From NCBI GenBank assembly GCA_004794655.1, contig SMMW01000524.1, positions 1,240,001 to 1,304,000 of the forward strand: a DNA stretch of 64,000 nucleotides, in the 5' to 3' direction. How positions within the stretch are numbered: the first letter of the stretch is position 1; every line of letters begins with the position of its first letter. The DNA is from Marisa cornuarietis (taxonomy: Eukaryota; Mollusca; Gastropoda; Architaenioglossa; Ampullariidae). The notes under the pieces were generated by a model, which was given only the letters and a program-made list of their open reading frames with translations, did not search any database and was not told where the DNA came from. Both the position numbers and the translations under genes were made by a program. This document shows positions 1 to 10,533 of the stretch, in pieces.

Positions 1-34
1 AGTACATACAGTCGTGCATGTCTGCGTGTAAGTC

Positions 35-59
35 TGTGTGTGTGTGTGTGTGTGTGTGT
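35..59. repeat. (TG)n microsatellite
   Basis: An uninterrupted TG dinucleotide run of about 12 units. Confidence 0.9.
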
Positions 60-2899
60 CAGAGGAACGGACTTTCACAGAATCACTGCCTTTCGAGTCA
101 TCATTTTTTTTAAAAAGTTAGTTTATGAGTAAAACGCTTCGCAAGAAAATAAAGCAGTGCTGACAGCACGTGCTTAGCGACACTCACGAATACCTTTTGT
201 GGAGAATCTGGTCAGCCTCTGTTTGGTCAGCCTCTGGGTCTCTCCAAACCCCATTCTTCCCCTCCCTCCGACGACCGGTATAGGCCAATGAATTCATACA
301 ATTTCACCGCAGTAGAGGTGTGTGAGAGTAGCAGCATTGTACTGTCGACGTGGTCACAGGGTGGTACGGTGTGTGTGTGTGTGTGCTTGCTTGCTTGCTT
401 GCATAGCCGAATTGCAGGCAGGTCCTCCCTCCCCCTATCCCTACTTAGGCAAGATGTCAGGACGGAGAATCGTCTGGTGTTCGCGAAATGTTTGAGTTTC
501 CTGTCTAGACTTTCAGTGTACACACAGACATACGTGTTTTGTGAAACGAGTGACAGTAAGTCTTCAGAGGCCCGGCGCCATTCCCATCTCTTCAGTTGGC
601 GGTGAGCTCTGACGGATGGTTTTAATGGAAACCGTTTCGTGTTGCAGAACGGGTTCCGGTTGGTGTCCAGTCTGTAGACTTGGCGCATTTGACACCCGAA
701 TCAAGCGCACGTGCGCGTTGTTAGATCCGGAGAATGTATATCTCGTGATTTTTCTCTCTTTGTTGTTATCTAATCTTTTTCTTTTCGTGTTCCGCCCTCG
801 TTCATTCGCTTTTAACATTTTTTAAAATCCATTGACATCGTGCTTTTTTTTATGTTTCTGAAATTTCATCGTCTGTCTCCCGCGCCGTTCCGCGTCTTCC
901 AGGGGCCACCCGCTCTTGGTGCCTTCTTGCTGCCTTATAGGGCCGGCTGTGAAGTCCATTTCCTCTGGCTACAGACTGGCATAATATTTTAATTAACCAG
1001 TCACAACTCACCCTCCTAAGTTTATTGCACATCGACTTCGCTACAAAATTTTAAACGTTCTTTCTGACTTAGGGTCGTGGACGAAATTGTGGATTTTATA
1101 TGTAACATATATTTCGTTTTTTTTTTTTTTTGGTAGTACTTACCATGGTATTATATGGTTGTGGAGAAAAGGTGACGTGGAAGGCGAGAGTGAGAGAGAA
1201 TGGCAAAAAAAAAAAAAAAAAAAGAAAACGCCATGAAAAGATAGTACAGTAATTTTTTTCTTGTTGCTTTTCTTGTGTGCAACAGTTTGGTGATTAATCT
1301 CATTCATAGCCGAGAAATCGTTCTTCGGAAAGGAGCTACGTGACCCTCTGCCCCCATCGGAGATTTCGTCATCTGTACGTGCGCTGTTGGCTAAGATGGC
1401 AGAGTCCGCGCATGTCTCGTACGTACACTGCAGCGCAGGACTGCGCATGCGTCACGATGAAGTTCGCAAACTACTTCCTGTTCTCTCCGACAGCGGACAT
1501 GATCGGGCATGGCCCATAGCGGCATGGCATTTAGCGCTCTCGGGATGCCCAGGGGGAACAATCAGATGCTCCCAGCCACAAAAAATTATACAAAGACCGT
1601 AAAACAAACAGCCTATTCCCCCCTTCCCTTCCCAAAATAAAAAAGAGCTCCATGCAAATTCCAGCTTGGCATTTCGACTGGCCTTTTTTTTCCTAGAATC
1701 TAAGCAAAGGCTTCGTGGGGGCAGGATCGATTCTATGAGTTCCCGAGACCCTGCTGTCCGAAATTTGTGTGAGGAGGGAGGCTACGAAGGTGACTGTTGG
1801 GGAGTGGGGAAAGGGAAGAGTAGAAGGTTGAGGTGGGAGGGTGGTGAGCTGGGATAGGAGACAGACAGGGGTTGAGGTGGTGTTAATAAGGGGATTCACG
1901 GGGGTGGCAGAGGCCTTCAGGCGAGGGGTTTGAGGGTTGAGGTTGGGCCGCGCCGACCATTGGCCTCGTCATGCGACCCAAAGCCGCCATGACTGTACCG
2001 ACAGAAGCATCCTCCCCAATGCTGTTCCGCAAGCCGACTGCAAGGGGTAGGGGGTTACAATCGTGGTGATCCCGACTGCAGCCAGCCATTGCTTTGTACT
2101 TCTTCCTTTTCGTTTTGGTCAAGCTTGTATAATTCTGTTCTACCTAAAATTAGGTGGCAGCACCTTATATGTATATGGAAAATAAAGATAAAATTAATCA
2201 GAAAGATTTGTGGCAGTGACGATTTTTGAAACAAGCAAGGAAAAATCTCTTCCCCCTCTCGAAAAAAAGCATTGCACACGTTTCTGGTTAGCGGTTTGAT
2301 ATTGAGGCTATTATAGCGGTCGGGAGGTGGCGAGCGGAAGCGATGTTGGAAATAACTAGCTGATAATTTATAGTCCACTCGGTGGATGAGAGCAGACGAG
2401 GAACTGTCAAACTATCAGTCTCTAATCTACACGAGCCAATGAGTGAATTTAGGTCCATCTACTGCGATCCTGGCTCCCTGTACAATTATCGGTGTGTGCC
2501 TGTGTTGTTATTTTCTTCTTTTAAGCGGCCCCATTCCTCCGCCCCATCTGTATCTTTGCTTCTCTTTCTCAACTGTTGTTTTACCTCTCTCCTTCTTTTC
2601 TTCTTTTTTTGTTGTTTGTGTTCAACCTTCGTTTTATCCTCTCTTCCCTTGTCCCTGACTCCATTGCTGCATTCCTTGTTTTCCATAACTCAAAGGTTTA
2701 TATGAGCATCAGTCTAATAAGATCTTCAGTTGCCATTTTTTCAATTATTTTATCCAATAATTTGTTGACTTATCTTGAAATTTTTTTAGGAATTATTTAA
2801 GTTACGGGGAAAAAAACTGTGTAGGCAAGAGATGAAAAGAGTAAATACAGTTTGTCGGTCTTTGAGTGGGTAAATACAGAAATACACACTGCAGTTCAC

Positions 2900-2902
<3 letters not shown>

Positions 2903-2937
<35 letters not shown>

Positions 2938-2951
2938 CACACACACACACA
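2903..2951. repeat. (AC)n microsatellite
   Basis: An AC dinucleotide run of about 24 units with a single G interruption. Confidence 0.95.
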
Positions 2952-4179
2952 ATGGGTTTATACTAAACAAAAATAAATAAACAATATTTGCCTTTGCTGC
3001 TTTTGTTACAACCAAGAATTCCGATAACCGAATCAATTCGATAACCGAATCAGCAGCGTCCTCTTGTTTATTGTAATTACGTTTCCTTGATGTCCGCTCG
3101 TAGATTCCAGTTGAAGGCATGCTGGGTAATCAGATTTGTTTAGCTGTCGTGTCCACATTTTTGTTAGCTGTTCTTTTTAACATCTCTTACTTCGGGAAAG
3201 TGACATAATATTCTAGTCTCCTGTATTAACTATGACAGCAAATAAATTGTTTAAAGATTTTTTTTGTCCTGTACGGGCAACGACCTTGTGAGACCAGATC
3301 AGTTGATCCATCGATGAGTTAGTTGATCAGTCTCTTCGCTCCTCCCGTCTTCCTCATCACCTGATCGCGTGGGCTCACGTGACCGTTACGAGCGCGAGGC
3401 TCATGGGCGCCTATCCTCTGAACTTTGGCCTTTGCCCAAAGACGGTTGCGGTCCATCCGCCAACCCTCATCAGCTTCGACTGGTCAGGGGTTCCCCGCGT
3501 GGTAAGATTACGCCACTTGCTGTGTTTTCAGGCAACGCAATTCACATCCCTTTCGGGTCAAAAACAATTCGATTTCATGCTTGGCTAGTGCAAATGGCAT
3601 GCCTCCGCTTTTAGAAGGGCGCGGTCGTAATGAGATTTCGTGTCTTGTCTTTCTGGCGACCGCAAGCGCGGTGGGAATTCCTGAAAGACGAAGGACAACA
3701 GCGACTTCTTGTATGTCCAAGTGTTTCTTCCATTCCAACGTGACAGCACATTACTTCCGGGAGGCATTCATTGCAGAGTTCCATCGCCCTCCACTTCCAT
3801 CCCACCCACCCACTACACACAAACCCTCCTCCCACCGCACACAAACCTCCTAAACTTCTTTCCCATCGGCTCAGGGGTTCAAAGTGTCCGTCGCTTAAGA
3901 ACCCTTGGGAGAGGCTTCCGGTCTGGGTACGCAGCTTCGCCTTTCTAGAATTTCCCTTGCCCGTAATGCAGTCACGTCTTTAATGCAATCAAAAGACTCT
4001 GATACCTGTAATCCACTTTCCTGTAAACACTTCCTGCAACAGATAATGTTACATCATTGTTTCATGTCAGGTGCTTGTGCGTGAACTGCCATTTGGTGGC
4101 GCTTAAATATTCTCAGAAATTTGTGGCCCTTAGAAGTGGACAAGGTAAGTGTGTGGTGGGGTGGGGTGGAGGGAACGAT

Positions 4180-4205
4180 AAAAGAAAGAAAGAAAGAAAG
4201 AAAGA
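4180..4205. repeat. (AAAG)n microsatellite
   Basis: About six AAAG units. Confidence 0.85.
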
Positions 4206-5011
4206 ATATAAGTAAAATCGATTTCGTCCTCCTGAAGCATTGATCTTCGTTGGTCTAATTGGCGTCAAACGTACCACCTGCTAGTTTTCCTTTGATGAAT
4301 GCGAGGCTCTGTCGGCGTTTAACTGCGCGCCATTTACTCTTCTCATCATCTGCCCTCTGATTCCTCATCCTTGAGGCCGGGGAAAACTAGTTTTCCAGAC
4401 ATCTTATATATAACAAAAAGCATCATCGGATCATGTGGCAAAATAATGCTTACCAGTGCTGCCGTGACTTAAAAAAATAGTTCGTAATTGAGAGATATTA
4501 GTGGGAGACCCTTCCGCTTATTAAGCAACATTTCAGGACATATTCAAACGGATGACTGGATTTTTTTTTTTTTTTTTTTTGTAGAACCGGATTTTTTCCG
4601 GAGTGTTTGAAATGCTATGTGTTTCGAGGTAAGAGATTACTTGGTAAGCTTCTCATCACAAACAGCCACAAACCTTTGATGTCAGATTTAAAACAGAAGT
4701 TCAGGAGCGAGTGGATGCCCAGTCTTGTCTGAGAATCTCTTTCAGTAAGTGTGCATGCGTGCGTGCTAGCGTGAATATAAGAGGGAGGGAGTGTATAAAG
4801 GCAGAGAGTGAGAGAGATATGAGGGAAAAGATGAGAGAGTAGGTTGGACTGGTCATAGCGGTGTTCATGTTGCTGGTGACCGTTTACTGATCACATGCTA
4901 TCTGTACCGCTGCCATATTAAAGTATTTTATTTATTAGTGAACAGCTGAACACGGTTGTTAAGGACAATATACAGATGGCTGTTATGTTAACTACACAGC
5001 AAACAGTTCCT

Positions 5012-5105
5012 ACTTTGTCAGTGTCTGTCGTACTTTAAGACGACGAGCAGTTGATTGTGTTTTGAGGTTTGAATTCTTTTTGCATTTGTAAGTAGATGGA
5101 CAAAG
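5012..5105. repeat. Dispersed repeat, copy 1 of 2
   Basis: This segment, starting ACTTTGTCAG, matches 6932-7027 in the same orientation over about 95 bp with roughly a dozen differences and small gaps. It contains the shared core GGTTTGAATTCTTTTTGC. I do not recognise the family; it could be the end of an unknown transposon. Confidence 0.6.
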
Positions 5106-6632
5106 GTAAGAACATTTTAGTTCATGATAATGCATGACGATGACGTCACTGTGGTACAGCAAAGCGAAAGTAGGTGACCTTACTGTAGCCTTGAGCTGGT
5201 TCTCTTGTAAAGATCCTTTTTGTAAAGCGTCCATCCCAAAATGTGTTTTCTTGTTGTCAGCTTTGGATAGGAGGTAAATTTAATTAAATGGCAAAGATGA
5301 ATTTCACAGTTTGAATGCCAGAACGAGGTTTAGAACAGAAAGCATTATCAGTTATGACACCTGGTAACACACTCGTGACGAAGCGTTGGATTGCGGGTCG
5401 CAAATACGTGTGCGTGCGTGTGTGTTTGATCTGACTGGAAGTGTTAACGGATAATTACTGTGAGTTACACGAATGTTCAGATTGCTTTTAATGGCGTAGA
5501 GTGCCTGCTTTTTGTTGCTGTTTTTTTAAGAGAGGCAATTCGGCACCAAGCAGATCACAGGCACAGAATTATGTTTTTCTCCCAACAGAGTATGCAAGCG
5601 CTGTAAGCCTAAGCACGTGACACTTCACGTGACTGTTTTGTATGCAGAAAAGCACAGGCGGCATTTGCACATGAAGGATACCCTGTTTTTTTTTCTTTTA
5701 ATGTCTTCTCAGACTAAAGGTTCCACGTACAAGCTTTGTTTGGCAATCTGCTTATGACATGTCCGAGGACATACAACACAGAGGGAATTCTGGGAACGCT
5801 GGAACTTTGCTGACCACAGCAGCCAACCAATGAGCTTATGCAGGAGGAATGTAGGATGGTGGCAGTCTAATTTGAAGCAGGACTGCGAGAAGCAGTTGCG
5901 CTTCTCGTTGACTTTGGCATCTGCCGTGCAGTCTTCTCCGCCAAACCGCCAACCAACCGTCGGAATGCGTGGGGCGAACAATCGACGTCGTGGCTGTGGT
6001 CGCGGCTGCTGTGATGACTCCATCATTTCTCGCTCCATCGCGACCCGAGAGTATATTTCTGCCGCGATACCCGACATCACCCCGATCCCTCCATTGTGCA
6101 CGCACATCTCTCCCTACCTATCAGTCCTTTTTTTTTTTTTTGGTATGGGCTGAGCGTCAGGCGCGTTGTTTCTGCGGAAATGTTTGTGGAAACGGTCTCA
6201 CATTTCGGAATGTTGGAATGATTGATACGTGAGCAGAAGAGCAATCCTAACACCTTCCCACTCGTCCCGAAGGTGTAAAAAAAAAAAAGAGCCCGTTGGT
6301 TGCTGTCATTCTCGCTTAACCAGTACTGTGGTGGCATGATGCATCACACGTGCGTACAATAAAGTGCTTTGCGATTATTTTGTGGGTGGTCCCATTTATA
6401 TTACAGTCTCTTGTGGGGGTACTCCTGCACCATTTTTACAACCATCAACAGACGATTAGTTTAGGGATTTGTCTGTCTGCCCTTTTCGTGCCGGCTGTGG
6501 TCGGTAAAAGAAACTTGTTTTATCGCAGCCATCATACAACTTTGTCGGCCACATTTGGAACGGGGAACAAAACTGTGTCAAAACAGTTTGTGTACATTTT
6601 GAACTTAAAGGACTCCATTTATTGTTTCATGT
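5106..6632. other. No gene seen
   Basis: Overlapping short frames lie on both strands around 5.7-6.2 kb. None resembles a known protein and none has a partner exon, so I see nothing supportable. Confidence 0.45.
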
Positions 6633-6710
6633 AGTAGTAATAATAATAATCCTATGGACTAGCTCATGGCGCTTTACAAACAACACACGATACATAAGTT
6701 AATGGAATGA
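6633..6710 (-). mobile_element. LINE 3' tail relic (L2/CR1-like)
   Basis: Read on the - strand, the segment has the form GTAAAGCGCCATGAG followed about 20 bases later by (ATT)n. That matches the 3' end of CR1/L2-group LINEs, in which a GTAAAGCGCTTTGAG-like motif precedes a short microsatellite tail. No coding part is recognisable upstream, so this is a strongly 5'-truncated copy. Confidence 0.5.
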
Positions 6711-6931
6711 CCGTACAATCATTTGTCAAACGCAGAATAAATCAATCAGTAATCAAGAACGTGGCTAAAATACGTGTGGGTTGTCTGCTCTTGCTGGTGA
6801 AAGCCCTAGAAGAAGTTGGGTCTTGAAATTGTTATTGTGTATCTAGTGTTGCTTGTGCCATTTCTTACAACCGGATTAAGAAAACAGAACATGTATACAT
6901 TCATGTCAGAACAGCACAAAAGAGTACAAAA

Positions 6932-7027
6932 ACTTTGTCAGCGTCTGTCGTAATTAAGACAACGGGCAGTTAATTGTGTTTTGGGGTTTGAATTCTTTTT
7001 GCCCTCTTGTAAGTAGGCGTAAAAGGA
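6932..7027. repeat. Dispersed repeat, copy 2 of 2
   Basis: Direct-orientation partner of 5012-5105, with the same core and diverged edges. Confidence 0.6.
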
Positions 7028-7134
7028 CAACGATCACAATGCACGTGCAACACATTTGTAACGCGACAGTCAGAATTCATCCCTCGCACGGCAAACACTC
7101 AGAAAAACAACAACAACAAACAATAATGCACGAA

Positions 7135-7167
<33 letters not shown>

Positions 7168-7452
7168 GAGGGGGAGAGAAGGGAGGAACAGCTAACATAA
7201 CAGTTTTTAGCACATGCAGTTTATTACAGCGACCCAAGTGGAAGCCCATACATGAAAGGTGCTTTTAGTCAAAGGGTTGTTGAAAAGCGCGCGAGGAGGA
7301 CGCGGAAGCAAAGAAGGGTTTTAGCGGAAAGGCCGGCACTTGTGTTGCTGAGGCGACTCCTGGCGAGCGTGCTTGCCTGACAGGAAATAAGAGAGAGTGA
7401 CTTCCCCTTCTCGCCTTCTTGGACCATCCACTTCTGAGGCACAGCGGCAGAG

Positions 7453-7605
7453 ATGGCGCGTCTAAAATTAGAAGCTGAATCCGACTTGACTGATGACCCC
7501 GACTGTATCGAGGTGCACGACAGGCGGCGTGTCTGGCAACCTCAGACCTACCCTACCAGCGCTTTAAAAGAAAAAGTGAAAACCCAGACAGACATCAGTG
7601 CTTAA
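7453..7605 (+). other. Small ORF (50 residues) across the 87-bp repeat
   Basis: An ATG at 7453 opens a 50-codon frame that runs through the first copy of the perfect 87-bp repeat and ends in TAA at 7605. The repeat part translates to an acidic stretch (ESDLTDDPDCIEV) followed by a basic one (DRRRVW). I do not recognise it. It might be a fragment of an exon, but no good donor follows directly and there is no family evidence, so it is listed only because the sequence is duplicated at 10447. Confidence 0.15.
7468..7554. repeat. Perfect 87-bp direct repeat, copy 1
   Basis: Identical base for base to 10447-10533 in the same orientation; the flanks differ immediately outside. The pair brackets 2.9 kb that includes the Rex1-like LINE. 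Copy 2 directly abuts the 5'-truncated end of that LINE, whereas this copy lies about 1.2 kb beyond the LINE 3' tail. Confidence 0.9.
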
Positions 7606-8734
7606 GTTTAAGATAACTGGGGTGGGAGGGACTAGTAGCTTGGTAAGGACAAACTGATGGGAAGAGTGCACGGAAAGACTTAAGGTGATGTGCAATTTAT
7701 GAAATATTTCTTCTTTCTTGTATTATTCCTTCCTTCCTTTCTTCTGACCAGTGTGTTTTATTTTAAGGTATGAGACTGTTCGAGGATAATATTACAGGCT
7801 GAATTTCGCAAAGACTTATTTTCAAATGGCCGGCTTTTATTTATTGCAAGATGGTAATTCTGAAACGTTTTCCATTTTCATTCGCAAAATACAAGTGTTG
7901 AACTTTTTGGGGGGGAAGGTTGATTAGTGGGAGAACGCCCACCTCCCAGTCTTGCCTGTTGCTGACGACACTGGTTAGCTTCTTAAAGTTTGGCTATTGG
8001 CTGCGAGTTCCTTGGACCTTATTGATGTTCAATTCACATAATTTAACTTCCTGTAATTCTATAGAAAAGTTAAAAATGAATTAAAAAAGAACAAAATATT
8101 TACTCCGACATATTAATGACAGGTGATGAATTGTACTCACATGTCAGTCTCTTTGTGAACTTAATTTCCTCTTTGACTCAGGTGAGCTAGCGAAAAAGGA
8201 AGATGGTTGGCTGGAGGCAGAATTAGCAAAGCAAAGAAGATGTTTTGCTTTAGTTTCTTTTGCTCGCTAACTTTTCCCCCCTTCCCGAATTAAGGCAATG
8301 AATTGCTCCGACTCTTCAAAACTTCTTTAGACATACCCGTTATTAAGGTATGTGGTGCCAGTGACATGGCAGCAAGTAGGTCTTCACCATAGTTTGCGAT
8401 TAGTACACATTCCTACCCCATAACCTACCCTCACCCAGCACCGATGCACACAGGCCGCTGTATCTCCATCGCCGGTGAGGTAAAGGTTACAAAAACCAGT
8501 TTATTTACTTGTAATCTGTCGACGATCAGGAACCCGCAGAGTGTTTTTAGCCGAGGGAACTCCAGAAACGATATTCACAAGAAGAGGAGGAATATTGAAG
8601 GGTTGGGTAGAGGGATGACGACAGCTGTAGAGAGATTGTGTGTGCGAATGAGTGAGTGAATATGGACGTAGGTGAATATGTGTGTTTGTGTGTGCGAATG
8701 AGAATTACATGAAACAGCGAATGTAGATATGTTT
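7606..8734. other. Unassigned DNA between direct repeat and LINE tail
   Basis: No gene or recognisable element is seen. If the 87-bp repeats are target-site duplications, this 1.1-kb stretch should have arrived with the LINE, for example as a 3' transduction. Its sequence gives no poly-A evidence for that. Confidence 0.4.
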
Positions 8735-10446
8735 TACAATACAATACAATACATCTTTATTGTCTATGTCTGGTCACAACAGAGATAGAAATTTTCCTTT
8801 GTTTGCTGGGAGCTCCCACAATTAACTGGAGAAAAGGATAAATAATAAACTGAAAAAAAAAAAAATTACGATCACACCTCATACACTCATACAGTTACAC
8901 TCATGCTTAGCCCTCGCACACCTAAGACAGTTAGCAGATGTACATTTTCTTCCTCTCTTACACACACACACACCCACAGACATTCAGGCTAGGTACATTT
9001 GTTAGTCCTGTTCAGGAGTGCTATTGCGGTTGGTAAGAATGACTTGGCAAAGGCACTCTTCCTGGCTACCACTTGTTTCCATCTGCGGCCAGAGGGTAAC
9101 ATTTGGAAGTGGCGATGTAGTGGGTGAGAGGGGTCTGTGATGATTCTGACGGCCTTTAACCTCACAGCCTTGATGTATAAATCACCTAAAGGTCTTTGTG
9201 GAGAACCAATGATCTTGCTGGCACTCTTGACCACTCTCATTAAACAAGCTTTATCTTTGAAAGAGAGAACGCCAAACCACACTGACATATTGAATGTTAA
9301 GATGCTTTCGATTAGACTGCGATATACTGACTCAAGGACAGGGCCACTGACACCGAAATTCCTCAGTTGCCTCAGCAGGAACAGGCGCTGATGTGCTTTC
9401 CTGGAAACAATGCTGGTGTTTTCATGAAAGGACAGTTTGCTGTCTAGCACTGTGCCGAGGTACCTAAAACTTTGCACCTGTTCTATTGTCTCATTATCAA
9501 TAATTATAGGGGTGTGGGCAGGTTGATGTTTTCTTCTGTCAAGGACCACTTCTTTAGTTTTAGAGACATTGAGCACCAGAAAGTTTTCTTCAAACCATGA
9601 GTGTAATTTTGAACCTGGAGGAAATAGCTTGCAAGTGACTTCTCGTCCTTGAGCCGAGCAACCAATGCCATATCATCTGCAAACTTAATCAAGGATAGGG
9701 CACAATTCGAGAATTCCGTCCGGACTTCACTAGTGTAAACAGAGAACAGTATTGGGGACAAAACACACCCCTGTGGGGCTCCGGTATTTATGATCAGAGT
9801 GGTCGAGACTTTGCCTCCCATGCTGACCCGTTGTGGCCGGTCCCGGAGAAACTCCCTCATCCAGAGCACTAGGGTTGAGTTAACGTTTAGTGCTAGGAGA
9901 CGTTGTAAGAGCAGGTGTGGCTGAATGGTATTAAAAGCAGATGAAAAGTCCATGAATAGGATACGCACGTATGTACCAGTGCCATCCAGATGGTTTGCTA
10001 CCAGGTTGTAGAGTGTCAAACAGGCATCATCCACTCCTCTTTTCGCTTTGTATGCAAACTGGTAGGGGTCTAGTTGATCAGCAATGGCATTGACTAATTG
10101 GTTGCAAACAACTCTCTCCATGCACTTAGCAAGAATAGGGGTCAAGGCCACTGGTCGGAAGTCATTTAGTTCTTTGGCATGTGACTTTTTTGGCACTGGA
10201 ATAATAGTTGAGGTCTTCCATAGCTTGGGGAAGAACTGACTGTTCAGGAACAGGTGGAACAAATGTGTGATCATTGGGCTCAGCTGCTGGGCGCAAGATC
10301 TGAGCACCCGTCCTTTTAGGCCGTCTGGACCAGGAGCTTTAAAGGGATTAATTCGGGACAGGCAAGATGTTACGGCATTCTCGTCCACTAAGATATCACA
10401 TGGTGACAGGGAAGAACAGATCAATTCACATTCTCGAGTAAAGTCT
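8735..10446 (-). mobile_element. Rex1/CR1-group LINE, 5'-truncated
   Basis: This is a non-LTR retrotransposon on the - strand. Its 3' end is marked by AATAAAGATG followed by (ATTGT)n at about 8735-8755, a tail style typical of the CR1/L2/Rex1 group. About 250 bp of 3' UTR precede the stop at 8989. The coding part begins inside the reverse transcriptase, so the endonuclease and any ORF1 are missing. The 5' end coincides with the start of the second 87-bp repeat. The Rex1/Babar assignment rests on remembered motif resemblance (SAFNTIQPHLL, GAPQGCVLSP, FADD) and was not tested by a tree. Confidence 0.85.
8989..10446 (-). pseudogene. LINE ORF2 remnant: reverse transcriptase, frameshifted
   Basis: The upstream frame (10446 down to about 9600) carries the RT fingers and palm: KAPGPDGL, the FMDFSSAFNTI block with a catalytic aspartate, GAPQGCVLSP, and the FADD box in place of the more usual YADD. 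The downstream frame (about 9600 to 8989) carries the thumb and C-terminal part, with NVSKTKEVV and FRYLGTVLDSKLSF. The two frames join at about 9598, where one base appears to be missing just before the WFEENF segment. With no 5' half and a frameshift, the copy cannot encode an active enzyme. It is otherwise well conserved, with no internal stops, which suggests moderate age. Confidence 0.85.
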
Positions 10447-10533
10447 TTAGAAGCTGAATCCGACTTGACTGATGACCCCGACTGTATCGAGGTGCACGAC
10501 AGGCGGCGTGTCTGGCAACCTCAGACCTACCCT
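10447..10533. repeat. Perfect 87-bp direct repeat, copy 2
   Basis: Identical to 7468-7554. It begins exactly where LINE homology ends and continues into unrelated sequence after CCTACCCT. Confidence 0.9.

Larger units (their letters stand above)
1..5011. other. Non-coding region with simple repeats
   Basis: I find no supportable gene here. The open frames are short, overlap on both strands, and show no recognisable domain or conserved splice structure. The stretch holds (TG)n, (AC)n and (AAAG)n runs and several poly-T/poly-A runs (near 1120, 1205 and 4561). It could be intergenic or could be a long 5' intron of the prickle gene downstream. Confidence 0.5.
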
